A stretch of 13,367 nucleotides of DNA from Dehalococcoidia bacterium (GCA_030604795.1 JAUVVE010000008.1:1-13367), one strand, 5' to 3'. Shown: positions 1 to 6,072, counted from the first letter of the stretch. Numbers and translations are program-made. Notes: a model not told the origin generated them from the letters alone.

Positions 1-2
1 AC

Positions 3-176
3 CCCGTGATGATGCTGATAAGCATCTATACCACCGGCCTGGAACCCGGTCCTTTGCCTTTGGGTCAGAGCCTACTGATCGCCTGGCCTCAATTGATCAC
101 ACTAATGGGCTTGACTGCCCTGTGCTTCGCTATCTCCTACATGAAGTTTATGCGTGAGGAGATAAGGTCGACCTGA
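3..176 (+). CDS. ABC-2 type transporter permease, C-terminal fragment
   Basis: Only the last 57 codons are in the window; the gene begins upstream of base 1 and ends at TGA 174-176. The fragment reads through a periplasmic-loop-like stretch (ISIYTTGLEPGPLPLGQS), then one hydrophobic segment at about fragment residues 28-46, and ends in a short basic/acidic cytoplasmic tail, KFMREEIRST. A last membrane helix followed by a tail of the form 'xFMRxEIR' is typical of ABC-2 family permeases of drug or polysaccharide exporters, which work with a separate ATPase, usually encoded upstream. This is a call from the C-terminus only, so the substrate cannot be stated. Another polytopic membrane protein with a similar end is possible. 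Confidence 0.6.
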   Translation, partial: PVMMLISIYTTGLEPGPLPLGQSLLIAWPQLITLMGLTALCFAISYMKFMREEIRST

Positions 177-259
177 AGTACTGCTTTGTGGGCGCCATTC
201 TGTTGATCTATCCTTTCTCGTGTGGAGCAGCCCGGACACGATCGTCTTGCAGATGCTAG
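173..259 (+). pseudogene. Possible remnant of a lipoprotein-like signal peptide with a lost ATG
   Basis: Reading from the CTG that overlaps the permease stop codon by four bases (CTGA) gives KYCFVGAILLIYPFSCG followed by a short basic tail, then TAG at 257-259. This looks like a lipoprotein export signal: a Lys, a hydrophobic core and a Cys after FS. The four-base overlap copies the common ATGA coupling, and AAGG lies a few bases before it, so a former ATG may have become CTG and the body been lost. There is no ATG in frame, the frame is only 28 codons long, and the lipobox is imperfect. A chance open frame is equally possible. Confidence 0.18.
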
Positions 260-281
260 ATAGCTCTGGTTCTCATCTAGC
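255..281. repeat. Inverted repeat, 7-bp arms, 13-base loop
   Basis: GCTAGAT (255-261) is perfectly complementary to ATCTAGC (275-281) across a 13-base loop. It lies about 80 bases after the permease stop and about 60 bases before the hydrolase start. There is no T-tract on either side, so it is not a good intrinsic terminator. It could be an operator or a weak RNA hairpin, or chance. Confidence 0.3.
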
Positions 282-321
282 CGGCAGTATGACACTCAGG
301 CTTTGCAATTGGTGCTGAAAA

Positions 322-334
322 CTCTAGACTAGAG
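322..334 (+). promoter_or_regulatory. Palindrome covering the Shine-Dalgarno of the hydrolase gene
   Basis: CTCTAG-A-CTAGAG is a perfect 13-base dyad. Its right arm shares bases with the ribosome-binding sequence GAGGT (332-336), which sits six bases before the ATG at 343. In RNA it could fold as a 5-bp stem with a GAC loop and partly mask the ribosome-binding site; in DNA it could be a small operator. Both roles are inference. Confidence 0.3.
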
Positions 335-342
335 GTATAGAA

Positions 343-972
343 ATGATTCTGAAAGCTCTTAGCCTCGGTTTCATGGGTAGTAACTGCTACATTGTTAGCT
401 CGGAATCGACTAAGCGCGGGATGATTATTGACCCAGGCGCTGAAGCCAATACGATTCTCAAGACTGTAAGGGATTTGGGGCTGACGATACCTCTGATTGT
501 GGCCACGCATACCCACTTCGACCACGTTGGAGCCCTCAGACCGGTTAAGGAGAAAACCGGAGCCCAGTTTGCCCTTCATGAAGAAGAGGCAGAGCGAGGG
601 CTTGGGGCATTCTCACGGGTGATGGCTTCTATGGCGGGAGGTTCTTTTGGCCCATTACCTAAGCCAGAAAGGCTGCTAAAGGACGGAGATAGCATAGACA
701 TCGATGATGTGCATTTCATTGTTCTTCACACCCCAGGACACAGTCTGGGTGGCATAAGTCTCCTTGGACACGGGGTGGTCTTTAGCGGTGACACTCTTTT
801 CAACTTTGGTATTGGCAGAACGGATTTTCCGGGGTGCAGCCACCGCCAGTTAATCAATAGCATTGAAAAGAAGCTTATGACTCTGCCCGATGAGACCATT
901 GTCTATCCCGGGCACGGCCCCCAAACCACTATAGGTGACGAGCGCAGAACGAATCCGTTTCTGGGTGGGTAG
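343..972 (+). CDS. Metallo-beta-lactamase-fold hydrolase, glyoxalase II-like (YcbL type)
   Basis: The 209-residue protein is a cytosolic metallo-beta-lactamase-fold hydrolase. It shows the full metal-binding set: THTHFDH (H56, H58, D60, H61), PGHS (H133), SGD (D150) and YPGHGP (H191). The segment GRTDFPGCSHRQL and the tail ERRTNPFL are typical of the short glyoxalase-II-like (YcbL) group, which lacks the extra C-terminal domain of classical hydroxyacylglutathione hydrolase. The family hydrolyses thioesters such as S-lactoylglutathione or related low-molecular-weight thiol adducts; the actual thiol substrate here is unknown. The start at ATG 343 is supported by GAGGT six bases upstream. The gene faces hppA, with only three bases between the two stop codons. 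Confidence 0.88.
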   Translation: MILKALSLGFMGSNCYIVSSESTKRGMIIDPGAEANTILKTVRDLGLTIPLIVATHTHFDHVGALRPVKEKTGAQFALHEEEAERGLGAFSRVMASMAGGSFGPLPKPERLLKDGDSIDIDDVHFIVLHTPGHSLGGISLLGHGVVFSGDTLFNFGIGRTDFPGCSHRQLINSIEKKLMTLPDETIVYPGHGPQTTIGDERRTNPFLGG

Positions 973-975
973 ATA

Positions 976-3003
976 TCAGATCAGGCCGGGAAAGCCAGCC
1001 AGAGTTGGGGCCATAACCAGAGCAATTATCGACATCAGCTTTATCATGATGTTCAGCGAAGGTCCTGAGGTGTCTTTCATTGGGTCTCCAACTGTATCAC
1101 CGATAACGGCTGCCTTGTGCGCATCGGACCCTTTGCCTCCATACTGACCTGTCTCTATCCACTTCTTGGCATTGTCCCACGAGCCACCAGCATTGGCCAT
1201 GGTTACTGCCAAGATGAATCCTGTAGCGATAGCTCCAAGGAGGAAGCCCCCGAGGCCTACTGGCCCCAACACAATACCGACCACGACCGGGGCGATTATG
1301 GTTAGCAGACCGGGGAGAATCATCTCTTTCAATGCTGCCTTGGTGCATATGTCAACGCATTTACCGTATTCGGGCTTGGCCGTGCCTTCCATCAATCCTT
1401 CTATCTCGCGGAACTGTCGCCGAACCTCGTTGATTATGGAGAAGGCCGTTCTGCCTACGGCGTCCAAAGTCATACTGCAGAAGACGGCCGGCATCATACC
1501 GCCGAGCAGTATTCCCGCCACGACTCTTGGGTCCAGCAGGCTGATTTCGCCAAACTTGATTCCTACCATCTGGGTATAGGATAGCATCAAGGCTAGAGCC
1601 GTGAGGGCCGCTGCACCGATGGCGAAGCCTTTACCTGTGGCAGCCGTCGTGTTTCCCAGGGAGTCAAGAGCATCCGTCCGCTCCCTGATTTCTGGAGGCA
1701 AATCTGACATCTCCACGATCCCGCCAGCATTGTCAGCTACCGGGCCATAGGCGTCGGTGGCAAGGGTAATGCCCAGGGTAGATAGCATACCAATGCCGGC
1801 GATGGCTATACCGTAGAAGTCTGCAAAGTGGTGAGCGAGGACAATGGCAGCAGCTACAAAGATGATGGGCGGGAATGTACTCATTAGTCCGTTAGAGAAT
1901 CCTTTGGTTATGGTGGTCCCGGCTCCAGTTTGCGAGGCTTCAGAAATGCTTTGAGTTGGTCGGTAAGCATACGAGGTGAAGTAGTTGGTGCTCTCTCCGA
2001 TCAATATGCCGGCAATGAGGCCAGCAAGGATAGCCCAGAATACCCCTAATCCATCTGCCAGGAAATAGACGGCGAGGAAGGAAAAGACTGCAGTCAATAT
2101 GGAGGCCGAGAACGTGCCGCGGCGGAGAGCGCCAAGCAGTGCGCCCATCTCTGGTTTATCCCCAACCCTGACCAGGAAAGTCCCGATAATCGAGGCTATG
2201 ATTCCGCCGGCAGCTACCATCAGGGGTAGATACCAGGCAATAGTATCGTTGCCAACCACTCCGGCCGCTATAGCCACAGCGCACAGCGTTATTGTAGCAA
2301 TGATGGAGTCGACATATGACTCGAAGAGGTCAGCGCCCATACCGGCAACGTCGCCGACATTGTCACCCACGAAATCGGCAATAACCGCGGCGTTTCTAGG
2401 ATCATCTTCAGGGATTCCCTGTTCTACTTTCCCAACAAGGTCGGCACCGGTATCAGCCGCCTTGGTGTAAATACCGCCGCCCACCCTGGCAAATATAGCT
2501 ACTCCCGAGGCGCCGAAACCAAAGGCAGGAATGATCTTGAGGAAATCAGGGTGGTTATGGAAGGCAAAGTAGAGGATACATAAACCAATTATGCCGATGC
2601 CAACGACACACATCCCCATCACTCCGCCGCCGCGAAATGAGACTCTCAACCCCTCATTTAGGCTTCTCTGGGCTGCGGCAGCCGTTCTTCCGTTTGACCT
2701 GATAGCTATATTCATACCTGCGTAACCAGCTCCGCCAGAGCACAAGGCCCCGAACACGAATGCCAAGCTGACCCACCAGCCAAGGCTGGGTATTATACCT
2801 AGAAGGATGGCTAGCACCACTACAAAAACGCCCAGTATTCGATACTCCCGATATAAGAAAGCTAAGGCACCCTCCTTGATAGCTGCCGATATCTCTCTTA
2901 TCCGTGTGGAGCCCTCATCTTGCCGTAGCACAAAGAAGGCCAGGAAGCCAGCGAAACCCAGTCCGAAAATTCCAGTTATTGCTGCTATCCATACAAGATC
3001 CAT
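976..3003 (-). CDS. hppA: Membrane-bound ion-translocating pyrophosphatase, K+-dependent type
   Basis: This 675-residue polytopic inner-membrane protein (about 16 helices expected for the family) couples hydrolysis of PPi to export of Na+ or H+. The catalytic signature is intact: DTGADLVGKVE (184-194), EDDPRN (199-204), GDNVGDVAGMGADLFESY (213-230), NAGGSWDNAKK (604-614) and GDPMKDTSG (639-647). At the known K+-dependence site it reads GNTTAATGKG (450-459), with Ala454 and Gly457 instead of the Lys and Thr of K+-independent enzymes, so K+ dependence is predicted. In the ion gate, E228 aligns with the semiconserved Glu of Na+-PPases such as Thermotoga maritima (E246). D232 lies one helical turn further, where plant H+-PPases carry their Glu. 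The ATG at 3003 has a strong AGGAGG about 12 bases upstream. The enzyme would recover energy from PPi released by biosynthesis. Confidence 0.95.
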   Translation of the reverse strand: MDLVWIAAITGIFGLGFAGFLAFFVLRQDEGSTRIREISAAIKEGALAFLYREYRILGVFVVVLAILLGIIPSLGWWVSLAFVFGALCSGGAGYAGMNIAIRSNGRTAAAAQRSLNEGLRVSFRGGGVMGMCVVGIGIIGLCILYFAFHNHPDFLKIIPAFGFGASGVAIFARVGGGIYTKAADTGADLVGKVEQGIPEDDPRNAAVIADFVGDNVGDVAGMGADLFESYVDSIIATITLCAVAIAAGVVGNDTIAWYLPLMVAAGGIIASIIGTFLVRVGDKPEMGALLGALRRGTFSASILTAVFSFLAVYFLADGLGVFWAILAGLIAGILIGESTNYFTSYAYRPTQSISEASQTGAGTTITKGFSNGLMSTFPPIIFVAAAIVLAHHFADFYGIAIAGIGMLSTLGITLATDAYGPVADNAGGIVEMSDLPPEIRERTDALDSLGNTTAATGKGFAIGAAALTALALMLSYTQMVGIKFGEISLLDPRVVAGILLGGMMPAVFCSMTLDAVGRTAFSIINEVRRQFREIEGLMEGTAKPEYGKCVDICTKAALKEMILPGLLTIIAPVVVGIVLGPVGLGGFLLGAIATGFILAVTMANAGGSWDNAKKWIETGQYGGKGSDAHKAAVIGDTVGDPMKDTSGPSLNIMIKLMSIIALVMAPTLAGFPGLI

Positions 3004-3113
3004 TTGATTTGATTAGCCTCCTTTCTTCTGTAGTAGACACTAATAAAGGAGCCGCTCCTCTAAGCATTAGCTCCTCATCCCATGAGCCAAGATGGCTTTA
3101 GCACCAATTGAAG
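3004..3113 (-). promoter_or_regulatory. hppA leader with competing SD/anti-SD pairings
   Basis: On the minus strand the leader ends in AAAGGAGG (plus-strand 3017-3024), the hppA ribosome-binding site. Upstream, CTCCTTT (plus-strand 3045-3051) is perfectly complementary to AAAGGAG of that site over 7 bases. The same CTCCT can instead pair with an adjacent AGGAG (plus-strand 3055-3059; the hairpin is written AGGAGCCGCTCCT on the plus strand at 3047-3059) or with a third AGGAG (plus-strand 3071-3075). The pairings exclude each other, so one fold would hide the ribosome-binding site and the others would free it. No known riboswitch class was recognised. Regulation is inference from base pairing alone. 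Confidence 0.3.
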
Positions 3114-3143
3114 AATTTACTATATTTGGGATGTACCCGTCAA
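3114..3143 (-). promoter_or_regulatory. Candidate sigma-70 promoter for hppA
   Basis: On the minus strand, TTGACG (plus-strand 3138-3143) is followed after 18 bases by TAAATT (plus-strand 3114-3119). The -35 matches consensus at 5 of 6 bases and the -10 is weaker. A start near 3107 would give a leader of about 100 nt. Confidence 0.35.
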
Positions 3144-3378
3144 GTGCTGCATCGCTCTATAGTTGCGCTTGAGAAGCGGACTCTGTTTATCTTCCCGCCG
3201 CCGGCCGTTGGCGACTAGTAGCGATCTATTGCTTTTCTACGGAAGAGAGCAACAGACCTGACGCTGTGTTTGAACTAATCGTGCCCCCCACCCTTGTTCC
3301 AGCTAATGAATAATATGAGATTAACGATCACTATTGGAAACATAGCAAGAAATCCTATTGGTGTTAGTGACGTGCTCC

Positions 3379-3460
3379 CTCAAAATGATAGACAGAAAGG
3401 GAAAAGCTCAGCATGAAGGCAGCGAGGGGCTTGAAATTAGAATGACACCCCAAAATGGAA
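3379..3460 (+). repeat. Degenerate TCAGAATGA-type repeat, left copy
   Basis: Variants of one word recur: CTCAAAATGA (3379-3388), CTCAGCATGA (3407-3416), then TTAGAATGACA and AAATGGAATGCGA. They are separated by purine-rich G/A runs (AAGGGAAAAG, GCGAGGGG). The word GGGAAAAGCTCAGCAT is nearly the same as GGGAAAGCTCAGAAT in the 6073-6170 array, in the same orientation. The unit length here is irregular (about 20-28 bases). It looks like a decayed member of the same intergenic repeat family. Confidence 0.45.
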
Positions 3461-3486
3461 TGCGACCTTTGGGCAAGGCCTGGGCG

Positions 3487-3498
3487 AGGCTGAAGCCT
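3487..3498 (-). terminator. Weak hairpin just after the translin-like gene
   Basis: AGGCT-GA-AGCCT is a 12-base palindrome starting 11 bases beyond the TAG stop of the minus-strand operon. There is no U-tract after it on the minus strand, so it is a poor intrinsic terminator. It is noted as the only hairpin at the expected place. Confidence 0.18.
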
Positions 3499-3509
3499 GG
3501 CACTATATG

Positions 3510-4148
3510 CTACATTTGCTGTAGTTTGTCTTCGAGTTCCTTTTGCCTCACAATTAGAGTGAGGTCACCGCGGGTCTTCTCCAGAATGCCACGAACTGAA
3601 TCAGTTGTTCGCCTTAGACCGTAGGTTACGGCGTCGGGAAAGTCCATGGTTACCAGTGTGGCATAGATATCATCCATTATTACCAGTAATTCTTCGCATC
3701 GAGAGAGGTCGTTCCGCCTCAAGCTGTCCAGAAGATAGCGCCTCAGTTCACCGACCGCCTCACCCAGACCATTCAAGTAGGCCGGGTAGCTGACTCCCAG
3801 TGTATCAGGGTCAGGAAGTGATTTGCCAGTGACTATGGCCAAAGTGGCACTGGCTTCAGCAAACTCCTTCTGGGCGTCATGGACAAAACCAGCGTTAAGC
3901 AAGTCATTATGTTCCTGTAGAACATCATGGCCCAACTTCTGGAGTGAAACACGTGCGGCATCTAGAAGCTCCGTAGCCTTGGCTTCCTCCTGGCGGTGCA
4001 CAGCACGGATGGCATTGGCGCTAGAACGGATAATCTCCCGACAGAGGCGCAACGCACTCTCTCTCGCCGCATCCTTGGCCGAGAAGTAAAGGCGGCTCTT
4101 GTCGGCGATGGCTCCCAGATTATCTGTGTTTGTCGATTCCTTGCTCAA
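3510..4148 (-). CDS. Translin/TRAX family protein, probable RNase
   Basis: This 212-residue, mostly helical protein matches the translin fold (translin, TRAX and archaeal homologues). The C-terminal helix GLRRTTDSVRGILEKTRGDL (177-196) is the family hallmark, and PAYLNGLGEAVGEL (122-135) aligns with the TRAX stretch around VADLTGEL. Acidic residues equivalent to the catalytic set of human TRAX are present: E95 and E98 (EFAE; TRAX E123/E126) and E130 and E134 (EAVGE; TRAX D193/E197). This suggests nuclease activity rather than only RNA binding. In eukaryotes and Archaeoglobus such proteins form a closed octamer that cleaves RNA. The start must be TTG 4148: an in-frame TGA lies two codons upstream, there is no ATG or GTG near, and GGTGA precedes it by six bases. 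It overlaps the thiamin gene by 29 bp and is last in its operon. The function in bacteria is unknown. Confidence 0.82.
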   Translation of the reverse strand: MSKESTNTDNLGAIADKSRLYFSAKDAARESALRLCREIIRSSANAIRAVHRQEEAKATELLDAARVSLQKLGHDVLQEHNDLLNAGFVHDAQKEFAEASATLAIVTGKSLPDPDTLGVSYPAYLNGLGEAVGELRRYLLDSLRRNDLSRCEELLVIMDDIYATLVTMDFPDAVTYGLRRTTDSVRGILEKTRGDLTLIVRQKELEDKLQQM

Positions 4149-5178
4149 TTGCTTTCACCAGGCGGCGTGTTGCTCGTTGGATGTTCTTTTCGGCTAGGAC
4201 AGCGCTGATGACCGCTGCCGAGTCAGCGCCAGCAGCCATCACCTCAGCGATGTTGTCCCTATTAATCCCGCCAATGGCCACCAAGGGAACAGATATCGCC
4301 TGCCTGATCTGTCGGAGCCGTTCTACACCAATGACGGTAGCATCTTTCCTAGTTGGTGAGGGGAATATGGAACCTACGGCGACATAATCTGCTCCTTCAG
4401 CTTGGGCTCTTTGCGCCTGACCCGACGTTCTCGCCGAGCAGCCAACAATCCTATCGACAGGCAATTCCTTTCGCACTACTGCCAAGGGCAAATCAGTCTG
4501 TCCGATATGCAGTCCATCGGCCCCAACAGCCAGAGCAATATCGAGATGGTCATTCATGATGAAGAGGGCGCCGGATTTGCGGCACAAATCTCTCAGTTTC
4601 TGAGCTATAGCCAGCAGTTCACCTTTGTCATGACGCTTGTCACGAAGCTGAATGATTTTGGCCCCGCCGTGGACGGCTTCGTCCGCTGCCTCAACTCCAT
4701 CTTTTGGTGCCAATACTTGAGTATCAATAATGACATAAAGCCCACGCAGTTGGGCCAACTTGTCTTGGCGGAGTAGCTTTGACAATAGGTCACGCTCCAA
4801 CGCGTACAGGTTGAACCGCGCCCGTTGGAAGTCCTTTGAGTGCAATACTGCACTCATCTCCGGAAGTCTGGCCAATTCTTCTATGACCCTAAACCCTTCT
4901 TCTGCCCTCTTAGCGTTGGCGGTGGCGATAGACGGCAGATCTTGTCGCCGACTAGCCGACCCAATGCTGGCTCCTACGTCGGCCTCCGAATTCCTCTGCG
5001 ACAGGAGGTCTGTGCCAAATTTGCTTAGGCTATCGACCAAGCCATGGCGCATAGTCTTGAACTGCTGGCTTAGATTAGCGTCGTTGAGGAGAAATCGAGC
5101 GATATCTTCCAGAAGACGCAAGCCCTCGCTGATGCGGTTGCAGTTGGCGTCAATGATACGAAGCGTCCGGGGAGGCAC
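4120..5178 (-). CDS. thiE: Bifunctional ThiD2-ThiE: HMP-phosphate kinase / thiamin-phosphate synthase
   Basis: This is a 352-residue cytosolic fusion. Residues 1-140 match the ThiD2 type, with two related segments, RIIDANCNRISEGLRLLED (7-25) and ATANAKRAEEGFRVIEELAR (85-104). ThiD2 is an alternative hydroxymethylpyrimidine-phosphate kinase unrelated to ThiD. Residues 145-345 are thiamin-phosphate synthase: QLRDK (177-181), NDHLDIALAVGADGLHIGQ (209-227), GCSARTSGQA (246-255), GADYVAVGSIFPSPTRK (262-278) and AIGGI (301-305). Together they would phosphorylate HMP-P to HMP-PP and join it to thiazole phosphate, releasing PPi. The start is GTG 5178, with AGGAG eight bases upstream; an in-frame TGA five codons before it rules out an earlier start. 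It overlaps the upstream FmdB gene by 29 bp and the downstream translin-like gene by 29 bp, so translational coupling is likely. No thiamin (TPP) riboswitch was recognised upstream of the operon. Confidence 0.92.
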   Translation of the reverse strand: MPPRTLRIIDANCNRISEGLRLLEDIARFLLNDANLSQQFKTMRHGLVDSLSKFGTDLLSQRNSEADVGASIGSASRRQDLPSIATANAKRAEEGFRVIEELARLPEMSAVLHSKDFQRARFNLYALERDLLSKLLRQDKLAQLRGLYVIIDTQVLAPKDGVEAADEAVHGGAKIIQLRDKRHDKGELLAIAQKLRDLCRKSGALFIMNDHLDIALAVGADGLHIGQTDLPLAVVRKELPVDRIVGCSARTSGQAQRAQAEGADYVAVGSIFPSPTRKDATVIGVERLRQIRQAISVPLVAIGGINRDNIAEVMAAGADSAAVISAVLAEKNIQRATRRLVKAIEQGIDKHR

Positions 5179-5524
5179 TTTTGAGCTCCTTCAAGGATTC
5201 GGGCAGTTCACCTTCCCTGGCGGCCTGAATCTTCTGTTGAATCTCAGCAGGCATTTCCATACCCATGTCTTGAAATTTCTTTTCTGTCCATCTGCCGATA
5301 TTCCGCGGGTCTTTGTAGTAGTCGGGGCCCGGGAACATGGTCGGTTTACCACTCTCCTCATGTATGGTGTTGATTGACTTGTGGAGGGCGAACGTAGAAA
5401 CGGTACGCACCAAGTTGGTATTCCCGCAGCCTGAGCACCTCGGCTCAAAGGACGTTGAAGCGCTTCTTACCAGGACGGTGCTTTTCTTGCCACAGTCGGA
5501 ACAGAAGAACTCGTAAATAGGCAT
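5150..5524 (-). CDS. FmdB-type zinc ribbon protein, second copy
   Basis: This 124-residue protein starts MPIYEFFCSDC, the hallmark of the FmdB family (named from the formamidase operon). Four cysteines, C8/C11 and C30/C33, form a single zinc ribbon. The rest (about 45-124) is polar and charged, with a conserved-looking DPRNIGRW patch. The biochemical role of the family is not established; regulatory roles have been proposed for FmdB. It starts nine bases after the stop of its paralogue and has no clear ribosome-binding site, so it probably relies on coupling. Its last 29 bp overlap the start of the ThiD2-ThiE gene. Confidence 0.85.
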   Translation of the reverse strand: MPIYEFFCSDCGKKSTVLVRSASTSFEPRCSGCGNTNLVRTVSTFALHKSINTIHEESGKPTMFPGPDYYKDPRNIGRWTEKKFQDMGMEMPAEIQQKIQAAREGELPESLKELKSASPDASYH

Positions 5525-5533
5525 AGTATTGAG

Positions 5534-5899
5534 CTAGTGAGTTTCTTCGGCGGATTCCCCTGTGCCTGTGCCGGCTGGCTCAGCAGGCATCTCTCCGCCT
5601 TCCATTCTATCAATCATTTCTTCGTATTCCGGGGCGACTGCCTCTCCCCGGCTCATGCGCTTATTCCATTCAGCCAAAGCCCTGGGATCGTTGTTTAACA
5701 TCCCTTTTGTCAGTTGGGAGTCAGAGAGTATGTCCTCATAGATGCCACTGTCGGTCTTGCGCACGGAAAAAGCGGAGAATAACCTCTGGAGTGTGTCGTT
5801 GCCACATTGCGGGCAAGAGGGTGGCGACTGAGAGAATGCCCGGAGATACAGCGTAACCTTACGCTGACAATGGCGGCACCGGTATTCATAAAGCGGCAC
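5534..5899 (-). CDS. FmdB-type zinc ribbon protein, first copy
   Basis: This 121-residue protein begins MPLYEYRCRHC and holds C8/C11 and C29/C32, the FmdB-type zinc ribbon. A DPRALAEWNKRM stretch parallels DPRNIGRWTEKK in the neighbouring copy, so the two genes look like an old tandem duplication. The tail is acidic and low in complexity (GGEMPAEPAGTGTGESAEE), unlike the more basic tail of the other copy. The start is GTG 5899, with GGAG seven bases upstream and a good promoter about 25 bases further up. It is first gene of the minus-strand operon leading into the thiamin and translin-like genes. Function unknown. Confidence 0.85.
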   Translation of the reverse strand: MPLYEYRCRHCQRKVTLYLRAFSQSPPSCPQCGNDTLQRLFSAFSVRKTDSGIYEDILSDSQLTKGMLNNDPRALAEWNKRMSRGEAVAPEYEEMIDRMEGGEMPAEPAGTGTGESAEETH

Positions 5900-5923
5900 G
5901 TTTCGGCTCCATCGTTTGGCCGA

Positions 5924-5952
5924 ATTCTATCACAAACGGCGGCACGCGTAAA
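5924..5952 (-). promoter_or_regulatory. Promoter of the fmdB-fmdB-thiE-translin operon
   Basis: On the minus strand, TTTACG (plus-strand 5947-5952), a 17-base spacer and TAGAAT (plus-strand 5924-5929) fit sigma-70 spacing; the -10 matches 5 of 6 bases. A start near 5917 would leave a leader of under 20 nt before GTG 5899. That leaves no room for a riboswitch in front of the thiamin gene. Confidence 0.5.
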
Positions 5953-6072
5953 AATGAGCAGCAACCGATGCTGTGGACTTATTACCCAAGCGACAGCGAA
6001 GGTCATCCGGATTCTTCGTTGCCTCTTCGTTTCCTCTTCGCGTCGCTGAGAGCTTCGACTCAGAGTTTCAGG

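Larger units (their letters stand above)
3144..3509. other. Gene-free spacer between hppA promoter and translin-like gene
   Basis: No supported gene lies here. The frames present have no ribosome-binding site and no recognisable protein pattern. The stretch contains a GC-rich patch (3195-3214), a degenerate repeat region (3379-3460) and a small hairpin after the translin-like gene (3487-3498). I see no tRNA, no small RNA of a known family and no T-rich terminator. Confidence 0.5.

Noticed and set aside
303..330. A TTGCAA-16-TAGACT promoter before the hydrolase gene.
   Set aside because: Transcription would start inside or after the ribosome-binding site, leaving too short a leader; both boxes match only 4 of 6 bases.
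3358..3624. An 88-codon plus-strand frame running from the spacer into the translin-like gene.
   Set aside because: It overlaps a recognised gene on the other strand, is low-complexity Ser/Arg at its end, and has no ribosome-binding site.
4605..5377. Open frames of 82-205 codons on both strands within the thiE/fmdB region.
   Set aside because: They conflict with the well-matched ThiD2-ThiE and FmdB frames and show no family motif.
5900..5923. Searched for a TPP riboswitch (THI box) ahead of the operon that contains thiE.
   Set aside because: The predicted leader is under 20 nt and no THI-box motif was seen; thiE itself starts inside the preceding gene.
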